Notes: generated by a model not told the origin, from the sequence alone. A stretch of DNA of 64,000 nt from Hygrophila difformis (GCA_030278955.1 JAOANR010000014.1:38949453-39013452); one strand, 5' to 3'. Counted from the first letter of the stretch, positions 45,525 through 56,799 are shown. Translations and numbers: made by a program.

Positions 45525-46935
45525 TTAAGGTTTAAATTAAATGGGTAGGGTTTTAACCCAATTAGAAGATCAAAGATTAATTTTAAGCGAATTGAGGATG
45601 AATTGGAATGGATTTTAAGCATAAAAGTTTGTAAAAATCCGAGTTTGGCAAAAACCCAGTGGTTCCCATTTTATGCTACATATGGTAATCAAACAAGTGT
45701 TTACGCCCAAATGATGAAAATGATGCCCAAAATGGCAAAAACCAAGTGTTTATGCTACATCATTGGTGAAAATGATGCCCAAAATGCCTTGCTTGTGTTA
45801 CTTTGGTGCTTAACTGAGTTTTCGAAAACCATTTATGAAGAGTGGCATCTAAAATTCAGTTTTGTGCAAATTTTGTAGCAAAAATAGGGTGTGATTTGCT
45901 TAATCGAAACATAATATTTCATCCATTTTCCTATTCATCTTAAGAAAAAAATAACCCTAATTAGTTCTAATCATCCCCTATAAATATCTATGAAATTCTG
46001 TTCATTTCATCAACCCCTCTATCAATTTATTTCAAGTCTTTTCTCCTATTTTATTTAAATCACCACAAAAATTCTTTCAGTTATTGATCACTCAAATTCT
46101 TATTTCGTCTCAGTTCAATTGCATAAGAATCACTTCAAATTACATATAATGAAAATCATGCAAGAACCAATTTTTTTTTAACAAGAACCATTTTTTTATT
46201 GTAAAATAAAGCATATAAACTAAAATAAAAGAAAATCAAACATATTAAGCAAAAGATTTAAAAAACTATTACTAAGCATGCAACGGCAGTATATGAATTC
46301 CATTTCCTAATTAGTTTTCAAAAACAAATGCACCATTTTATAAATTAAAGCTCTAAATGGTGGGTGCACTTCCATAATCCTGTCATTCATGAGTTATAAG
46401 GTTAAATTGCACATCTTTATACAACAATTTAAATAAAGGTAATGCAATCATAGGAGAATTATTGATAAACATTGTATAATATCAGCATTCCCTAAAAAAA
46501 ACTCATTAAAGTTGTATTGTTGTCAAGAAGTGGAATTTAATCTCAAACTTTAGCTCTAGCATCCGTTCTCAACACTTGATGTAATGCAATTAATTAAAAG
46601 TAATCTTATTTATTATTAAGAAATACGTACCTCAAGTGTGTTGGTAATACCTTTAAATAACGTGTAGGTGGTTTTTCAATCGAGGATATCCATTTGAAAT
46701 CCTCAGTTATATATGTTGTATACAACGCGCCGCCATCCCCACACTTTTTCTCTTGCAAATCTTCCTCTTTGTCTGATGAGAACTCAATATTCTTTCAACT
46801 TTCAGGATCACATACTGATTTAGCTTGATTCCCTTGCACAACATAGAATAGCAAAAAGTTATAACAATATTTAAAAAGTAGAAATAACATAAATATATTC
46901 AAATGAACTTAAAACAACATAATTTTCACAATAAT

Positions 46936-46953
46936 TCCCCGGCAACGGCGCCA
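46936..46953 (-). promoter_or_regulatory. LARD primer-binding site (tRNA-Asp type)
   Basis: The minus strand reads TGGCGCCGTTGCCGGGGA, an 18-nt complement to the 3' end of plant tRNA-Asp. It lies a few nucleotides inside the right (5') LTR. Confidence 0.9.
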
Positions 46954-46959
46954 AAAACT

Positions 46960-49074
46960 TGATAAGTGATTTTCACTACTTATATTTTACCACAAGCGGA
47001 TGGTTGTCATCAAGTAATAAAAATCGGTGAATACCGGGTCGAACCCAAGGGAATTCAGAATATTATTTCATTCTGGAGAAAACTTAGTTATTTTAAATTC
47101 ATTAATAATATATATTATATTTTGAAAAGAGTTTGTTTAATTCTAATGGTGATTAAATTAAAAATAGTGACATTAAATTTAAAATAAAGCAAGTTAAAAA
47201 TTTAAAATAATAAAAATAAAGATAAGATATATGCTTGTAATGATTTAGAACATGCCATCTTTATATAAAAGTGAAATTGCATAATGATTTAGCATTTCCC
47301 GCTGTCTAAAAAGATCAATTTCAGCAGATTTAATTATTTTATAAAGATTAAAAATATGCCAATTTTCTATTTTTCATAATTTGTAAAAACAGACATCATG
47401 GAAGCAAATTAAATTATCTAACATTCTGCAATCATCAGTCTAGGCATAAATGTGAGTCTTTCCCAAGCATACAAATTTTCCTATTGTGATTAAACGACAC
47501 ATTTCATTTCCCAAATCAGCGTTTACATGCCAGAATCCATTTTAATGTGATTTATTCCCAAGACCGGTACTAAAATCTCATTTCCACTTTTTATCTCCCG
47601 ATTTAGCAAAGCAGAAATCAAACAGATTAGATTCTAACATTTAATTATGCAGAATAGTGTAAATAATCTAATAAACATGGTAAAATATTGATAAAACATG
47701 GTAATATGGATTTTAATACTAAATTTAGAATGTGAACATATTAGAATTTTTATCAGATTATTGTAGACAAAATATGCAGAATGATCGATCAGTCCAGATT
47801 TAGCAGATTAAAAATGCAGATTTCAGATTTTTGCCAAAACATAATTGTCGATCAATTTCAGGCATCCAATACATAATCCTATTGCAAATTCTAACAGTTC
47901 TTGCAGATTAATCCAGATTACACAGATAAACATCGACATTTATTATACTTCCATAAAACATAAATTCGTACTTCAAAAGTGATTCTGAACTCCCGTTCTA
48001 GAATACTTTTAACACGAACAACATAGAAATCCGTTTACAACATGAAAACAGTAGGAAATTATGTTTGAAAGCAAATCCTAAACATTACAAAGTGAGAAAA
48101 AGGAAAACAACACCTAGAATGCGAAGAACACAGTCAGAGAAGACGCTCTGATCACTTCCTCCGGCATGGTTCGGTGTTATTCGGCTTCTTCTCCAATGTT
48201 GTGGAACTTTTATGTCGAAAATATGAATCTGGAATGAGTCTCGATGAAGAGAATGACGAAAAATGGCATTTAAAACCGAGTTCGGGAGGTTAGAAAACTG
48301 CCGAACCGCGACTATGGCACATAAAATGGCGCTCGGAAGAGGTTTTCGGCGCCACCAAAGACAGCTGGCGCATCCTGACATTTTCCAAATTTTCTGCTGC
48401 GGCGCAAAAAGTGGCGCTTGGAAGGGGTTTTAGGCGCCCCAAGAAGGTGCGGTGCATTCTGACAATTTCCTAAAATTTTGTCTGCGGCGCATTTTGTGGC
48501 GCCTGGAGGGTGTTTTAGGCGCCGCCAAGAAGGTGCGGAGCATTCTGAAGCTTTTTTCCCAATTTTCTGATTGCGGTGCCAAAAGTGGCGCCTGGAAGCT
48601 GTTTTAGGCGCCGCCAAGAAGGTGCGGAGCATTCTGAAGCTTTTTCACCTCTGAAATTTTTCTAAGTGTTGAAGCGGTGCCTGGTGCGGTGCTCGGAAGG
48701 CTGTTTAGGCTCCGCCATGCCTGTGCGGAGCATTCTGGGAAGGTTTCAACTGAATTTTTTCTAAGTCTGAATCTTGGCACATATCACATTAAATATTCCT
48801 TATTTTCCAAAATAAAGCTTCCGAACATCGCTTTTCATTATTTAAATGCCTGAAACAACATTGCAATGCATTAGGTTTGCCAAAAGTCTTATTAAAAACA
48901 CATAAAACATGATAAATTTAACCTAAATAAGCCAAATCTAACCATGATCACTTGAAAAATAAAAACACATGAAATACACCTAAAAGTGCAATAAATTAAG
49001 GTAAAATGCACTCATTTTGAACATATTGTGGTACAATTCAAGCTTGTATAAGTGTGGTTTCACAGGGTGCATCA
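46960..49074 (-). repeat. LARD 5' LTR (right copy)
   Basis: 2115 bp, nearly identical to 39113-41229. A few substitutions are visible in the first 90 bp and few after that. Confidence 0.92.
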
Positions 49075-49470
49075 CTAAGCCAATTTTTTATGTTTACTTC
49101 ATTTTTCTTATGTAATGTTATGTATGAGGCATTGGCAAGTATATATAGCCTTCCCCTACCATTGTAAACACATCTTTTTGTTTCAATGAAGTAAGACTTA
49201 GCTTTTTAGCAAGCATCTCCAAAAAGATCATCTTCCTCCATATGAACCAAGTTCATTTGGACAATTTCAATCAACTAGGTTGTGAAGCTTACCTTGTTGA
49301 TTTCATACCAACACTTTGAACTTAATGAGGTTGTGAGTACAAGACAAAGGGGCTTGTTTGCCTTCCATTGTTGAATTCTTGGAGTTGGAAGCTTCCTTAT
49401 CATCTTCTTCTTCACCTACTTGTTTTTTCTTATTTTTCCTTTTCAAGAATGTATCCTATGATTCTTGGCA
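49075..49470 (+). repeat. 3' LTR of the Ty3-gypsy element, second part
   Basis: Begins with the second ctaag (LARD target duplication) and matches the 5' LTR from about 31562 to 31960. Ends CTTGGCA, then agttg. Confidence 0.92.
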
Positions 49471-49475
49471 AGTTG

Positions 49476-49923
49476 ACATACAAATAAGAGATCACCCAAT
49501 TCTTGACAGATCAACAAGTGCTATAATCGAGTAACCAAGCGTATGTCTTTTTCAGAAGACAGAATTATGACATATAAAGGAAATGAGTTCATCAAAGATC
49601 TAACTCATCAATCCATTGGGGTAGATAATATAAAAATTAAATGCCCTGAAGAATGGAAAGAGATACGAGTTATATTTGACATCACTGAAAGGATTAATTG
49701 TTTTCTATGTGATGACTTATACTACTTACAACAGCCATCAATTGGAACCTATGAAGGAACAATTGAAATTGCAGGGCACGAGATCAGAGTCTTAGGCACC
49801 ACCGGAAAATACAATGGGGTTATGATTTTGGGATTAAGTTTTCTTGAAAGTCATAAACCATGGGTAAGAAAAGATAATGGAATTGAATTTAATCTGAAGG
49901 GTCATACCATCAGAATTAAATGA
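49476..49923 (+). pseudogene. Pararetrovirus movement-protein C-terminal region, after the insertion
   Basis: Resumes the viral sequence after the target duplication, in another phase. A clean frame runs from 49543 to 49923 (126 codons). Its place between the 30K core and the protease suggests the C-terminal part of the movement protein or the linker to the polymerase. I recognise no motif in it with confidence. Confidence 0.5.
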
Positions 49924-49984
49924 CAAGTTCATTTTCCATATATATCTCAGTATGGATAATATATGAACAATATAATTCAGAATA

Positions 49985-50345
49985 TTTTGCAGCTTATATT
50001 GATTAAGGATCAGATATATGCACGGCAAAACTAGGAGTTTTCCCTAGCGAAGCTATGGAATCATTACACATTATTGCAGGAAGAGATTTTTCCCAATAAA
50101 TCTCAGTACTCAATAAGGGTATTCGACAGTCTAATATCATGATTGGGGGAGCATTTGGTATACCTTGGTATGAGGTAAAAACGTCCCCCTATTTATTTTC
50201 ATGATACAGGAGCTGATATTTTGTTAGGTAATAATTTCATACAAACCTTTACAAAATATGTTCAAGATGACAAAAGAAATTTGTTAAACTTTACCACAAG
50301 TTGTGGAAATGAGATACAGGTGTTGCGCAGAGAAAAGGCATTCAA
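49985..50345 (+). pseudogene. Pararetrovirus aspartic protease region, broken
   Basis: An Asp-x-Gly active-site triplet is visible at 50001-50009, but its middle codon is a stop (TAA, 50004-50006). About 230 bp later the IGNNF-like strand typical of caulimovirid proteases is seen as LLGNNFIQTF (50221-50250). Further stops and phase changes follow. The enzyme would mature the polyprotein. Confidence 0.68.
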
Positions 50346-50551
50346 CAGGTTAATGCCATAATATTTCGCAGCAAACGTGGTGATAATGATGCCGAAACTA
50401 ACCCATCCAAAAATACAGGATAAAAGAAAGTTTGGTAAGGCTTTGTTGTCATTTAGACAACAAAGGTTTGATGAAGCGTCTATTGAGGAAATTATAAACC
50501 TCAAAGAAGCATTGCAGGAAATGAAGTCATTGAAAATAACTTCATTAGACA

Positions 50552-51298
50552 TTGATGGGGAAACTAAATTGTCCCGTCGAAAATGTCAAAAGACTCATCC
50601 AGAGAAACTATAACGAGGATCCTCTGGCATGGGGGGATAAAAACCAAATCGAAGCTACTCTACAGGAAAAAGAACAATATAAATACGAGTATGTTCGATA
50701 CAAACCCATCATAAGGAATATGCAGGATAAGAAAGATATGCAACAAATCATCAAGGAGCATATCGATCTTAAACTCATCGAGCCTGGAGTCTCAGCTTAT
50801 AGTAACCCTAGATTCTTGGTAAGAAATCACGATGAAATAAAAAAAAGTAAACCCAGGTTGGTAATAAATTATCAAGGTATTAATAAAATAATACACTTTG
50901 ATGGTTATTACATTCTGAGTAGAGAACACTTAATTGATTGCATCAAATGTGCTAAAATATTTTCTAAATTCGATTGCAAATCTGGTTTCTATCAGATTAA
51001 GATGGAGAATGAGTCGAATAAATTCGCAGCATTCCCCACCCCACAAGGACATTTGGAATGTTATGCCTATGGGACTTTCTAAGTCCCCTCTGATATTCCA
51101 AAGAAAAATGGATAATCTATTTAAAGATTATCTAAAGTTTATGTTCGTCTACATTGATGACATTCTGATTGCATCTAAAAATATTAAAGAACATATTAAA
51201 CATCTTGAGATATTTTCTGATGCATGCTATATGGAAGGTCTAGTTCTCTCTGAGAAAAAGGCCACCATCGCTGCTAACAAAATAGAATTCTTATGAGT
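50552..51298 (+). pseudogene. Pararetrovirus reverse transcriptase, frameshifted
   Basis: The first frame (50552-51082) has the RT start and the FDCKSGFYQI motif. After a phase change near 51060-51080 the next frame (to 51296) gives YGLSKSP-like residues and the catalytic YIDD at about 51150-51161. It then stops at 51294-51296. The RT copies pregenomic RNA into DNA in this family. Confidence 0.88.
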
Positions 51299-51968
51299 TC
51301 AAATTGATGAAGCAGGGGTAGAGTTACAGGAAATCCGTAATTTTCCTAATATATTAAAGGACAAGAAATAACTTCAGAGTTTCTTGGGAGTTGTAAATTT
51401 TGCAGGAATGTTTATTAAAGATCTTGCAAAATATAGAAAGGATTTTAGATCACTCCTGAAGAAGACTGAAAGCTCTAGATAGAAATGGGAAGAAATCCAT
51501 ACACAGAGAATTCGTGAACTAAAGCAAGTCTGCAACAGCTTGCTGAAACTCGCGATACCTTAAGACAAGGATGAATTGGTAGTCTATACAGACGCCAATG
51601 ATTTTCGATGGGCAGAAGTGCTCATGAGGAAAACAACTATGGGGCAAGAACCCTGTAGATACACAGGAGGGTTGTTCATTGAACAACATGCCAAAGTTTG
51701 ACATATTAATGAAAATGAATTCTTTGCAGTATAGAAAATATTTAAAAAATAGCCTTTATTCTTACTTGCAAAGAAGTTTATATTAAAGGTTGATAATACT
51801 AATGTTAGAGCTTTTCTAAAAAGTAAACTTGAATCAAAAATTGAAAAAGCTCGTATTATCAGATGGCAAGCTGAATGTCAATATTATACTTATGATATTG
51901 ATGTTATAAAATCTCATAAAAATGTTCGTGCAGATTTCTTGAAAAGGGACGGAAGCATTTGGAGCTGA
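51299..51968 (+). pseudogene. Pararetrovirus RNase H region, broken
   Basis: Remnants of the thumb/connection (SFLGVVNFAG-like) contain stops at 51369-51371 and elsewhere. RNase H follows, with the acidic positions seen at about 51588 (YTDAND), 51710 (NENEFF), 51790 (VDNTN) and 51930 (ADFL). Several in-frame stops are present. Confidence 0.75.
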
Positions 51969-52905
51969 TTCCATCATTACGAGATTCAGGCACCTCAGAG
52001 AAAATCTAGAGGAGCTATCAAAGCATTTTGGACAACTCGAGATTAATGCACGAGCAGCTGGCCAAATACAACAGAGCGATGTGGATATAGTACGCAACAA
52101 TATACGAACCTCCCATATAGCAATGACAGCGCTATTGGAATCAGTATTAGAGTCAATCAGGAAGGTGTCAGCCTCCCTGGTAAACAAAGAGAAATGTACC
52201 CAAAATACTGAGGTGGTCAGTTACGAAGAAGTAGATTCAAGCACTGCTTCAAAAGAACCATTATCGATACCGACAAAAATATTGAGCAAAAGGAAAGTCA
52301 CATTTCTGAAAGCTCAAGTCAACCCACAGCCTCTGGGGTAAAAGAGGAAGAAATTAACCTTAGGCAATGACATGCGCCTCTAAGGTTAATTCAGAGGAGA
52401 AGTCCTTTCTACAGCCTGGCTGGACTACCAAGGAAAATGAGAACAATTGGTTTCTAAAAAGGGAATTAACCCCGGTAAAACAGTGATCGAGACGTCCGGA
52501 AGATACAACAAGGTCTGGATGCTCGAGGGCTCGAAGCCAGAAGAGGTCCGAAAGTGGTAAGAATTTGGAGCATTAGCATCTGTTCATACTACATCACCAG
52601 GATTTCAAGAAATAGAAAAACTTCCGGGAGTGATAAGTAGTGCGATGCATGAATCATGACAGAACAATCCGCACCTGCAAAGAGGAGATATTCTGGAGCT
52701 TAAGTTCATATCAGCAGCACCAGAAATCGTGGGAAAAGGTTCTTATCACGTCTTTCTATTTATTAAATTACAAAGACCTGATATGATAGCCTTCAACAGA
52801 GTAAAGTCCATTGACGAAAATGAACCATTGGTGTCTTCCATAAGTGAAGATGAGATCTCTACCAGACGAGCATGGGATTCTGGGTCTGTCTCACCAAGTT
52901 GAAGA
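51969..52905 (+). pseudogene. Pararetrovirus 3' ORF, possible transactivator (P6-like)
   Basis: Open pieces at 52081-52341 (86 codons) and about 52480-52640 lie after RNase H. The stretch SGRYNKVWMLEGSKPEEV with SPGFQEIEKLPG has the size and spacing of the RNase H-like N-terminal fold of caulimovirid translational transactivators (P6/TAV). An alternative is a tungrovirus-type ORF4. Stops break the reading frame. Function is inferred from position and weak resemblance. Confidence 0.4.
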
Positions 52906-53421
52906 AGGTCAAATATCCATTTAAAATATTTTCAAACAATTTAAATGGATCATTCCTGGTTAATTCTTTAACAGGGAAAGTGCAGAGTTTGCGGAAACCT
53001 CTTTCGTAAAGAAGAGGCTACTCATCTGGAAAAATAAGTTGCCAACAACCGAGTCAACCAGAAGAAAGGCATGCAATATGATGCATGTTGGCCAATGGGA
53101 AAACCATATATGCCCATATTGCACAGAATAGGAAAAACCCGTTATTCGGCACAAAGATTCGGGTAACCCAGAAGAAATTTGGATCCGAACAAGAAAAGGG
53201 GAAGAAACGTCCAAAAAACTTTCACAAGCCAAAGTGAGAATAATTGGATGTAAAAGAAAAAGAGGTGTCGGCAATACACTATAATTAAAGGCCGACAAAG
53301 CAAGTATGAAGTAGTTGACAGTTAGTGGCTGACAAAGAAATGCGGAAAGTTGACAAAAGATGACACCCAAGATTAATAATTTAACAAAGCAATAATGTAA
53401 CCAGCTGGAATCCAAAGCGTG

Positions 53422-53438
53422 TGACGAATGCAGTGACG
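53422..53438 (+). promoter_or_regulatory. as-1-like element of the pararetrovirus promoter
   Basis: TGACG AATGCAG TGACG: two TGACG words with a 7-nt spacer, the arrangement of the as-1 element in the CaMV 35S promoter, which binds TGA-type bZIP factors. The second word is also part of a palindromic TGACGTCA site. It lies 52 bp upstream of the TATA box. Confidence 0.78.
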
Positions 53439-53490
53439 TCACAAAGCATTAGAGAAAATTTGGAATCCGCAATTGTAGTCTGCGGGCGCA

Positions 53491-53498
53491 TATAAATA
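53491..53498 (+). promoter_or_regulatory. TATA box of the pararetrovirus promoter
   Basis: TATAAATA, the best TATA box in the region, after the viral 3' ORFs. Transcription would start near 53520-53530. Confidence 0.78.
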
Positions 53499-53708
53499 GA
53501 GACATTTGAAGTAGATGGAAGGCATCGAAAAACCTCCCAACTCTTCAAAATATTTGTAATATTTTCTTTCTTTCTGCAACAATTTCCTTTGTGTCTGTAA
53601 TAGTATGGGGTACATCCCCAAGAGTCTAGTATCCTCTGTCATGAGGAGCTAAGTGTTTGTCTTCTCCATTAGGAGAAATTATGTTTGAATAATATTTTTA
53701 GTATTTCT

Positions 53709-53715
53709 TCAATAA
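53709..53715 (+). terminator. Poly(A) signal in the pararetrovirus leader
   Basis: A CAATAAA about 185 nt after the predicted transcription start. Caulimovirids place the signal at that distance, so that it is bypassed once and used the second time, giving terminally redundant RNA. Confidence 0.55.
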
Positions 53716-53940
53716 ATCCATGCTTCTTATATCTATAATTTTCCAAAATTAGAATTAAACTCTTTTGCCCAAACCTCGCTACGTCCTAAGGTAGGAAACG
53801 AAATAGGACTATGCTGACTATTGCTGAAGGAGCCCAAAAATGGTGAACCATTGGTTGCGGTCGTGTGGTTGGAGGGAGTCCGTAAAATCCCTGAGCTCGG
53901 AAAACCCGACAACAAGGCGGTCAAACCCATGGTATGAGGT

Positions 53941-54045
53941 TTTGTTTAATTTTATTACGGAAGCATGTTGGTCACTTATTTAATGAATGAAGCAATAAAA
54001 ATTACTATTTAAAGTTTTGGGGCTAAAATGAAATAGTTTGAAAGG
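53941..54045. other. Transition between pararetrovirus leader and LTR-like DNA
   Basis: AT-rich, no gene. Its style (ggggctaaaatgaaatag) resembles LTR or host DNA, and the exact viral end is not visible. Confidence 0.4.
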
Positions 54046-54199
54046 TTTGTGGTCAATCTAATATAAAAGAAGTGCCAAGTGGATATTATTTTACACAAAA
54101 ATGACTAAATTGGACATTAAGACAATATGTATAGGACTAATTGAGTATAAAATTAGATAAAGGACTGATTTGGAAAAAGTGAAAAGAAAAAGGATTAAT
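54046..54199. repeat. Left copy of a 154-bp direct repeat around the 2.6-kb LTR
   Basis: From tttgtggtcaatctaatata to aaaaaggattaat. Identical by eye to 56800-56953. It stops exactly where the LTR starts. Confidence 0.92.
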
Positions 54200-56799
54200 T
54201 GTAACACCCCGGTTTTTGGTCACCCAGGTCGGGATGTCACCGCCACATCTCCCTAGTAAGACACGGTTTCTCCGAGCTTACTAAAGAGATGCAAGGCTAG
54301 GTATTGCAGTGTTTAAAACATTTAAAGCATTCAAAATAGCCCATACAATATAATTCAAAATTAATAATAGCATAGCGCAGCGGAAATATTTAGTTTAGTA
54401 CAGTATCGCAGCGGAAAATATAAAAAGGGCCGACATGGCCAAAACACGGGTTAAATAGGCCCGTTCATAATATAGTCTACGTACGAAATTTAAAAGCAAA
54501 ATAAAAGTTCCCAAAATCCCATGCATGATTCGTGCTCACACATGCTCATTCCACATATTCTGTAAAGAAAGGAATAAAAATGGTTTTGATCAGCAAAATT
54601 GCTGAGTAAGTTAACACATGCATGATCGTAGGGTTTAAAAGCCATAAGTTTAATAATTTAACAAAAGCATGATAATAACATAATATTTGATTTCATATAA
54701 TCCATATCATATAGCACAATCTATCTCATGCTCTATTTAATAACACATATCACATGGTTCAAGATAATAGCCATAATTTAAATAAAGCATTTAAATAATT
54801 TAATTTGACAACAATATCATTTAATCAAGTTTAATTTAATTTAGAATCCCCATTACATTCCCGATTTGGTATTTCAAAGTTTCACGATAAAGATCGCGAT
54901 GTCAACAAGTTTAGCCGGTAGCCCGGCGGCCGCAGCCGTATCAGCCATACCCAGTACCACTCCGGAGCCTCGGGAAACCCATACGGATATTCACGAGAGT
55001 GTAGGCTCTAAGTTTCGCCGTTTTGGCAATATCACATTTCAAGTATAGCGCGCGGGGTCACCATCGTCCATTACGGCACGAAGTGAATCGTTAGGGGGCA
55101 CCCTGCAGAGCACTCACCCCTAATTTTAATTTATCAAGTTTGTAAGGGGATTTAGTTTTTAAAATCTGCCTTTCATTGTATAAATTTAGAAACAATATCT
55201 CAATTCGTTTCAACCCTAAAGGTTAATTCCATGTTTCAACAAGATTTCAAATTTTCGTTTCGGTAAATCACAGTTTACTCCAAAATTCGTCTAAAATCAG
55301 ATTTAATTCCAAAAATTCCAAAATTTCATATCTGACTCGGAAACATCAAGATCTACAACTTTCATGTTTTAACTTTTTCAATCCGAGATACCTAAGTAGG
55401 TCAAAAACGCCAATTTTCGCATAACAAGAAATCTGTCCGAGTTCAAAGTGTCACAGTTTACAAATTTCACATTCTACCATATCAATTCAACTCCAAATTT
55501 AATGAAATTTGACAGGGATCATCTTAAGACATTTATCTACAACTTTCATATTCGGCCAAAGATCTAAAACAGCCTAGATCCTATCTCAAAAACGTGATCA
55601 AGATCATCCCTAAGTTCTGTCCAAGATTTCAAGATCTAGAATTAAACAGTTCGGTTTCGATAGGTTTTCACATATCAAATCAACTCCAAAAATTCTCAAA
55701 TTTTTACAGTAGCTAGGTCTAAGTCTTAGAAACGTTTTTTGTCTTTTAAGTTTTTCCGTTTGAGTTCGTTTTAAAGGTCGGAAAAATTCAACAATTCTGT
55801 TGCGTCGGTAGGAAAACAAAAGTGGACAGATTTATGATTCTTGTCAAATCTTTTAGGTTTCGAATGTTTTAAAATATCCCAAAACCATGTAAGGTTAACT
55901 TACAGTGTCTATGAACGTCGGGAATGTCCAATTCGGAGGCGTGGCTTCCAGATCACCGTTTCTTCTCTCCGTTCGTCGGGTTCTACGATCTAGATTCGAT
56001 ACGGGGGTGTAGAAAGAAAAAGGAGATGATTAGGATTCGTTTTCGAATCGTTTATTGAATAAAGATTGGACCGAGACTTACCACGACTATGGAGATCTGT
56101 AGAGAACTCGTCCAACAGCGTTCGTCTTGGTTTCGTGCCTCCGACGACTCCGGATTTAGGGTTTCGAACGTATAGAATGTTTTAGGGTTTCGTAAACTTG
56201 TTCGGGGCTCCCAAGGGGCTTATTTATAGAATTCTAAGTCCCTAGGGCGTCCACAACCGAGCTAGAAGTCTGGAGTCGAGAGATGTTCAACCGAACGTCG
56301 AAAAATCCGCGTTCGGGCGAGAGATTCACGCAACAAACGAATCTGTGAAGTGGCGCGGTCGTGGCGCGCTGAAGCCCTTCCACCGCGCGGCCACCGCGCC
56401 GACTTCGCCTGGACTTCGGTCCGGGCGGGTCGTGCGATCTGTCGTGCTTTTCCGCCTCTCTTTCGGGTTTCTATCCCTCTATGCTCCCGAATTCCGATTT
56501 CCGGGGTATATTCGGGTTCATACTTTCTCTCTAATTTTATTCCCAGTCTAATTGAATGTTTTGGACTCGAATACTCGAGTTCATTAGTGTCGGGTTTTGG
56601 TGTACCATTTATCCATCCTTTTATTGAATTAAATTCCTTTACTTCCTTTTTAAGTAAAAATCTCATTTCTCATTTCCTTATATTTATTTATTTCTTTTAT
56701 TTGCTGGATTTGTTTATTTATTTATAGTATTTAGTTTGTTTATTATTTATTTATTTAATTATTGTTTTATTTTATGTTGGGAAATTCTCGGGTATTACA
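54200..56799 (-). repeat. 2.6-kb LTR (Tekay-type family)
   Basis: Begins TGTAACACCCCGG and ends CGGGTATTACA, so the tips are inverse (TGTAA/TTACA). The first 1.0 kb matches 62999-64000 with only about two substitutions by eye. No coding frame is credible. It lies on the 3' side of the minus-strand Tekay element, but 419 bp of other LTR-like DNA separates it from that element's polypurine tract. Confidence 0.82.

Larger units (their letters stand above)
42162..46935. other. LARD interior, non-coding
   Basis: About 4.8 kb of AT-rich sequence without a protein domain on either strand. It holds hairpin motifs at 43483-43530 and 44234-44282, a related motif at 46733-46747 and a microsatellite at 45440-45522. 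A patch at 43775-43830 (gtggcgcttgggacac, gtggcgcctcctggac) echoes the GC-rich units of the LTR. Confidence 0.7.
39113..49074 (-). mobile_element. LARD-type non-autonomous LTR retrotransposon (Tat-type PBS)
   Basis: Two LTRs of about 2.1 kb (39113-41229 and 46960-49074), nearly identical, enclose 5.7 kb without any protein domain. Orientation is minus: next to the right LTR is the complement of TGGCGCCGTTGCCGGGGA (46936-46953). This matches the 3' end of plant tRNA-Asp and is the usual primer site of Tat/Ogre/Athila elements. The element ends in TGAT...ATCA and has a perfect ctaag target duplication. Large LTRs with a non-coding interior over 4 kb fit the LARD definition, so its movement would depend on proteins of a related full element. 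Confidence 0.9.
30788..49470 (+). mobile_element. Ty3-gypsy LTR retrotransposon (CRM/Reina-like chromovirus), with a nested insertion
   Basis: Two LTRs of about 1.17 kb bound a 6.35-kb interior with gag, protease, RT, RNase H and integrase in the Ty3-gypsy order. The 5' LTR is 30788-31960. The 3' LTR begins at 38315 and is split at 39112/39113 by a LARD, resuming at 49075-49470. The PBS is TGGTATCAGAGCC (31973-31985) and the polypurine tract is AAGGGGGAGGGAA just before 38315. A perfect agttg duplication flanks it. The first 235 bp of the LTRs differ at about a dozen sites by eye, mostly transitions, so the element is not young. The frames are broken. Confidence 0.92.
28024..53940 (+). mobile_element. 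Endogenous pararetrovirus (Caulimoviridae), defective and split by an LTR element
   Basis: Two parts, 28024-30787 and 49476-about 53940, make one caulimovirid genome of about 7.2 kb, the usual size. In order: primer site for initiator tRNA-Met, small ORF, coat protein, movement protein, aspartic protease, reverse transcriptase, RNase H, a possible transactivator, then promoter and leader start with poly(A) signal. There is no integrase, as in this family. Coat protein before movement protein, on the same polyprotein side of the polymerase, recalls the cavemovirus/solendovirus layout and not the badnavirus one. Nearly every domain has stops or frameshifts, so it is an inactive fossil. The middle 18.7 kb is a later Ty3-gypsy insertion with 5-bp target duplication agttg. 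Confidence 0.88.

Noticed and set aside
45437..45622. Poly-isoleucine frame
   Set aside because: Direct product of the ATT microsatellite.
54866..55048. 60-codon frame present identically at 63663-63845
   Set aside because: The identity is due to the two LTR copies; no domain, and LTRs are not expected to code here.
54200..56799. Ordinary solo LTR
   Set aside because: A solo LTR should have a 4-6-bp target duplication; the flanks here are ttaat and tttgt and instead show a 154-bp repeat, so the simple explanation does not hold.
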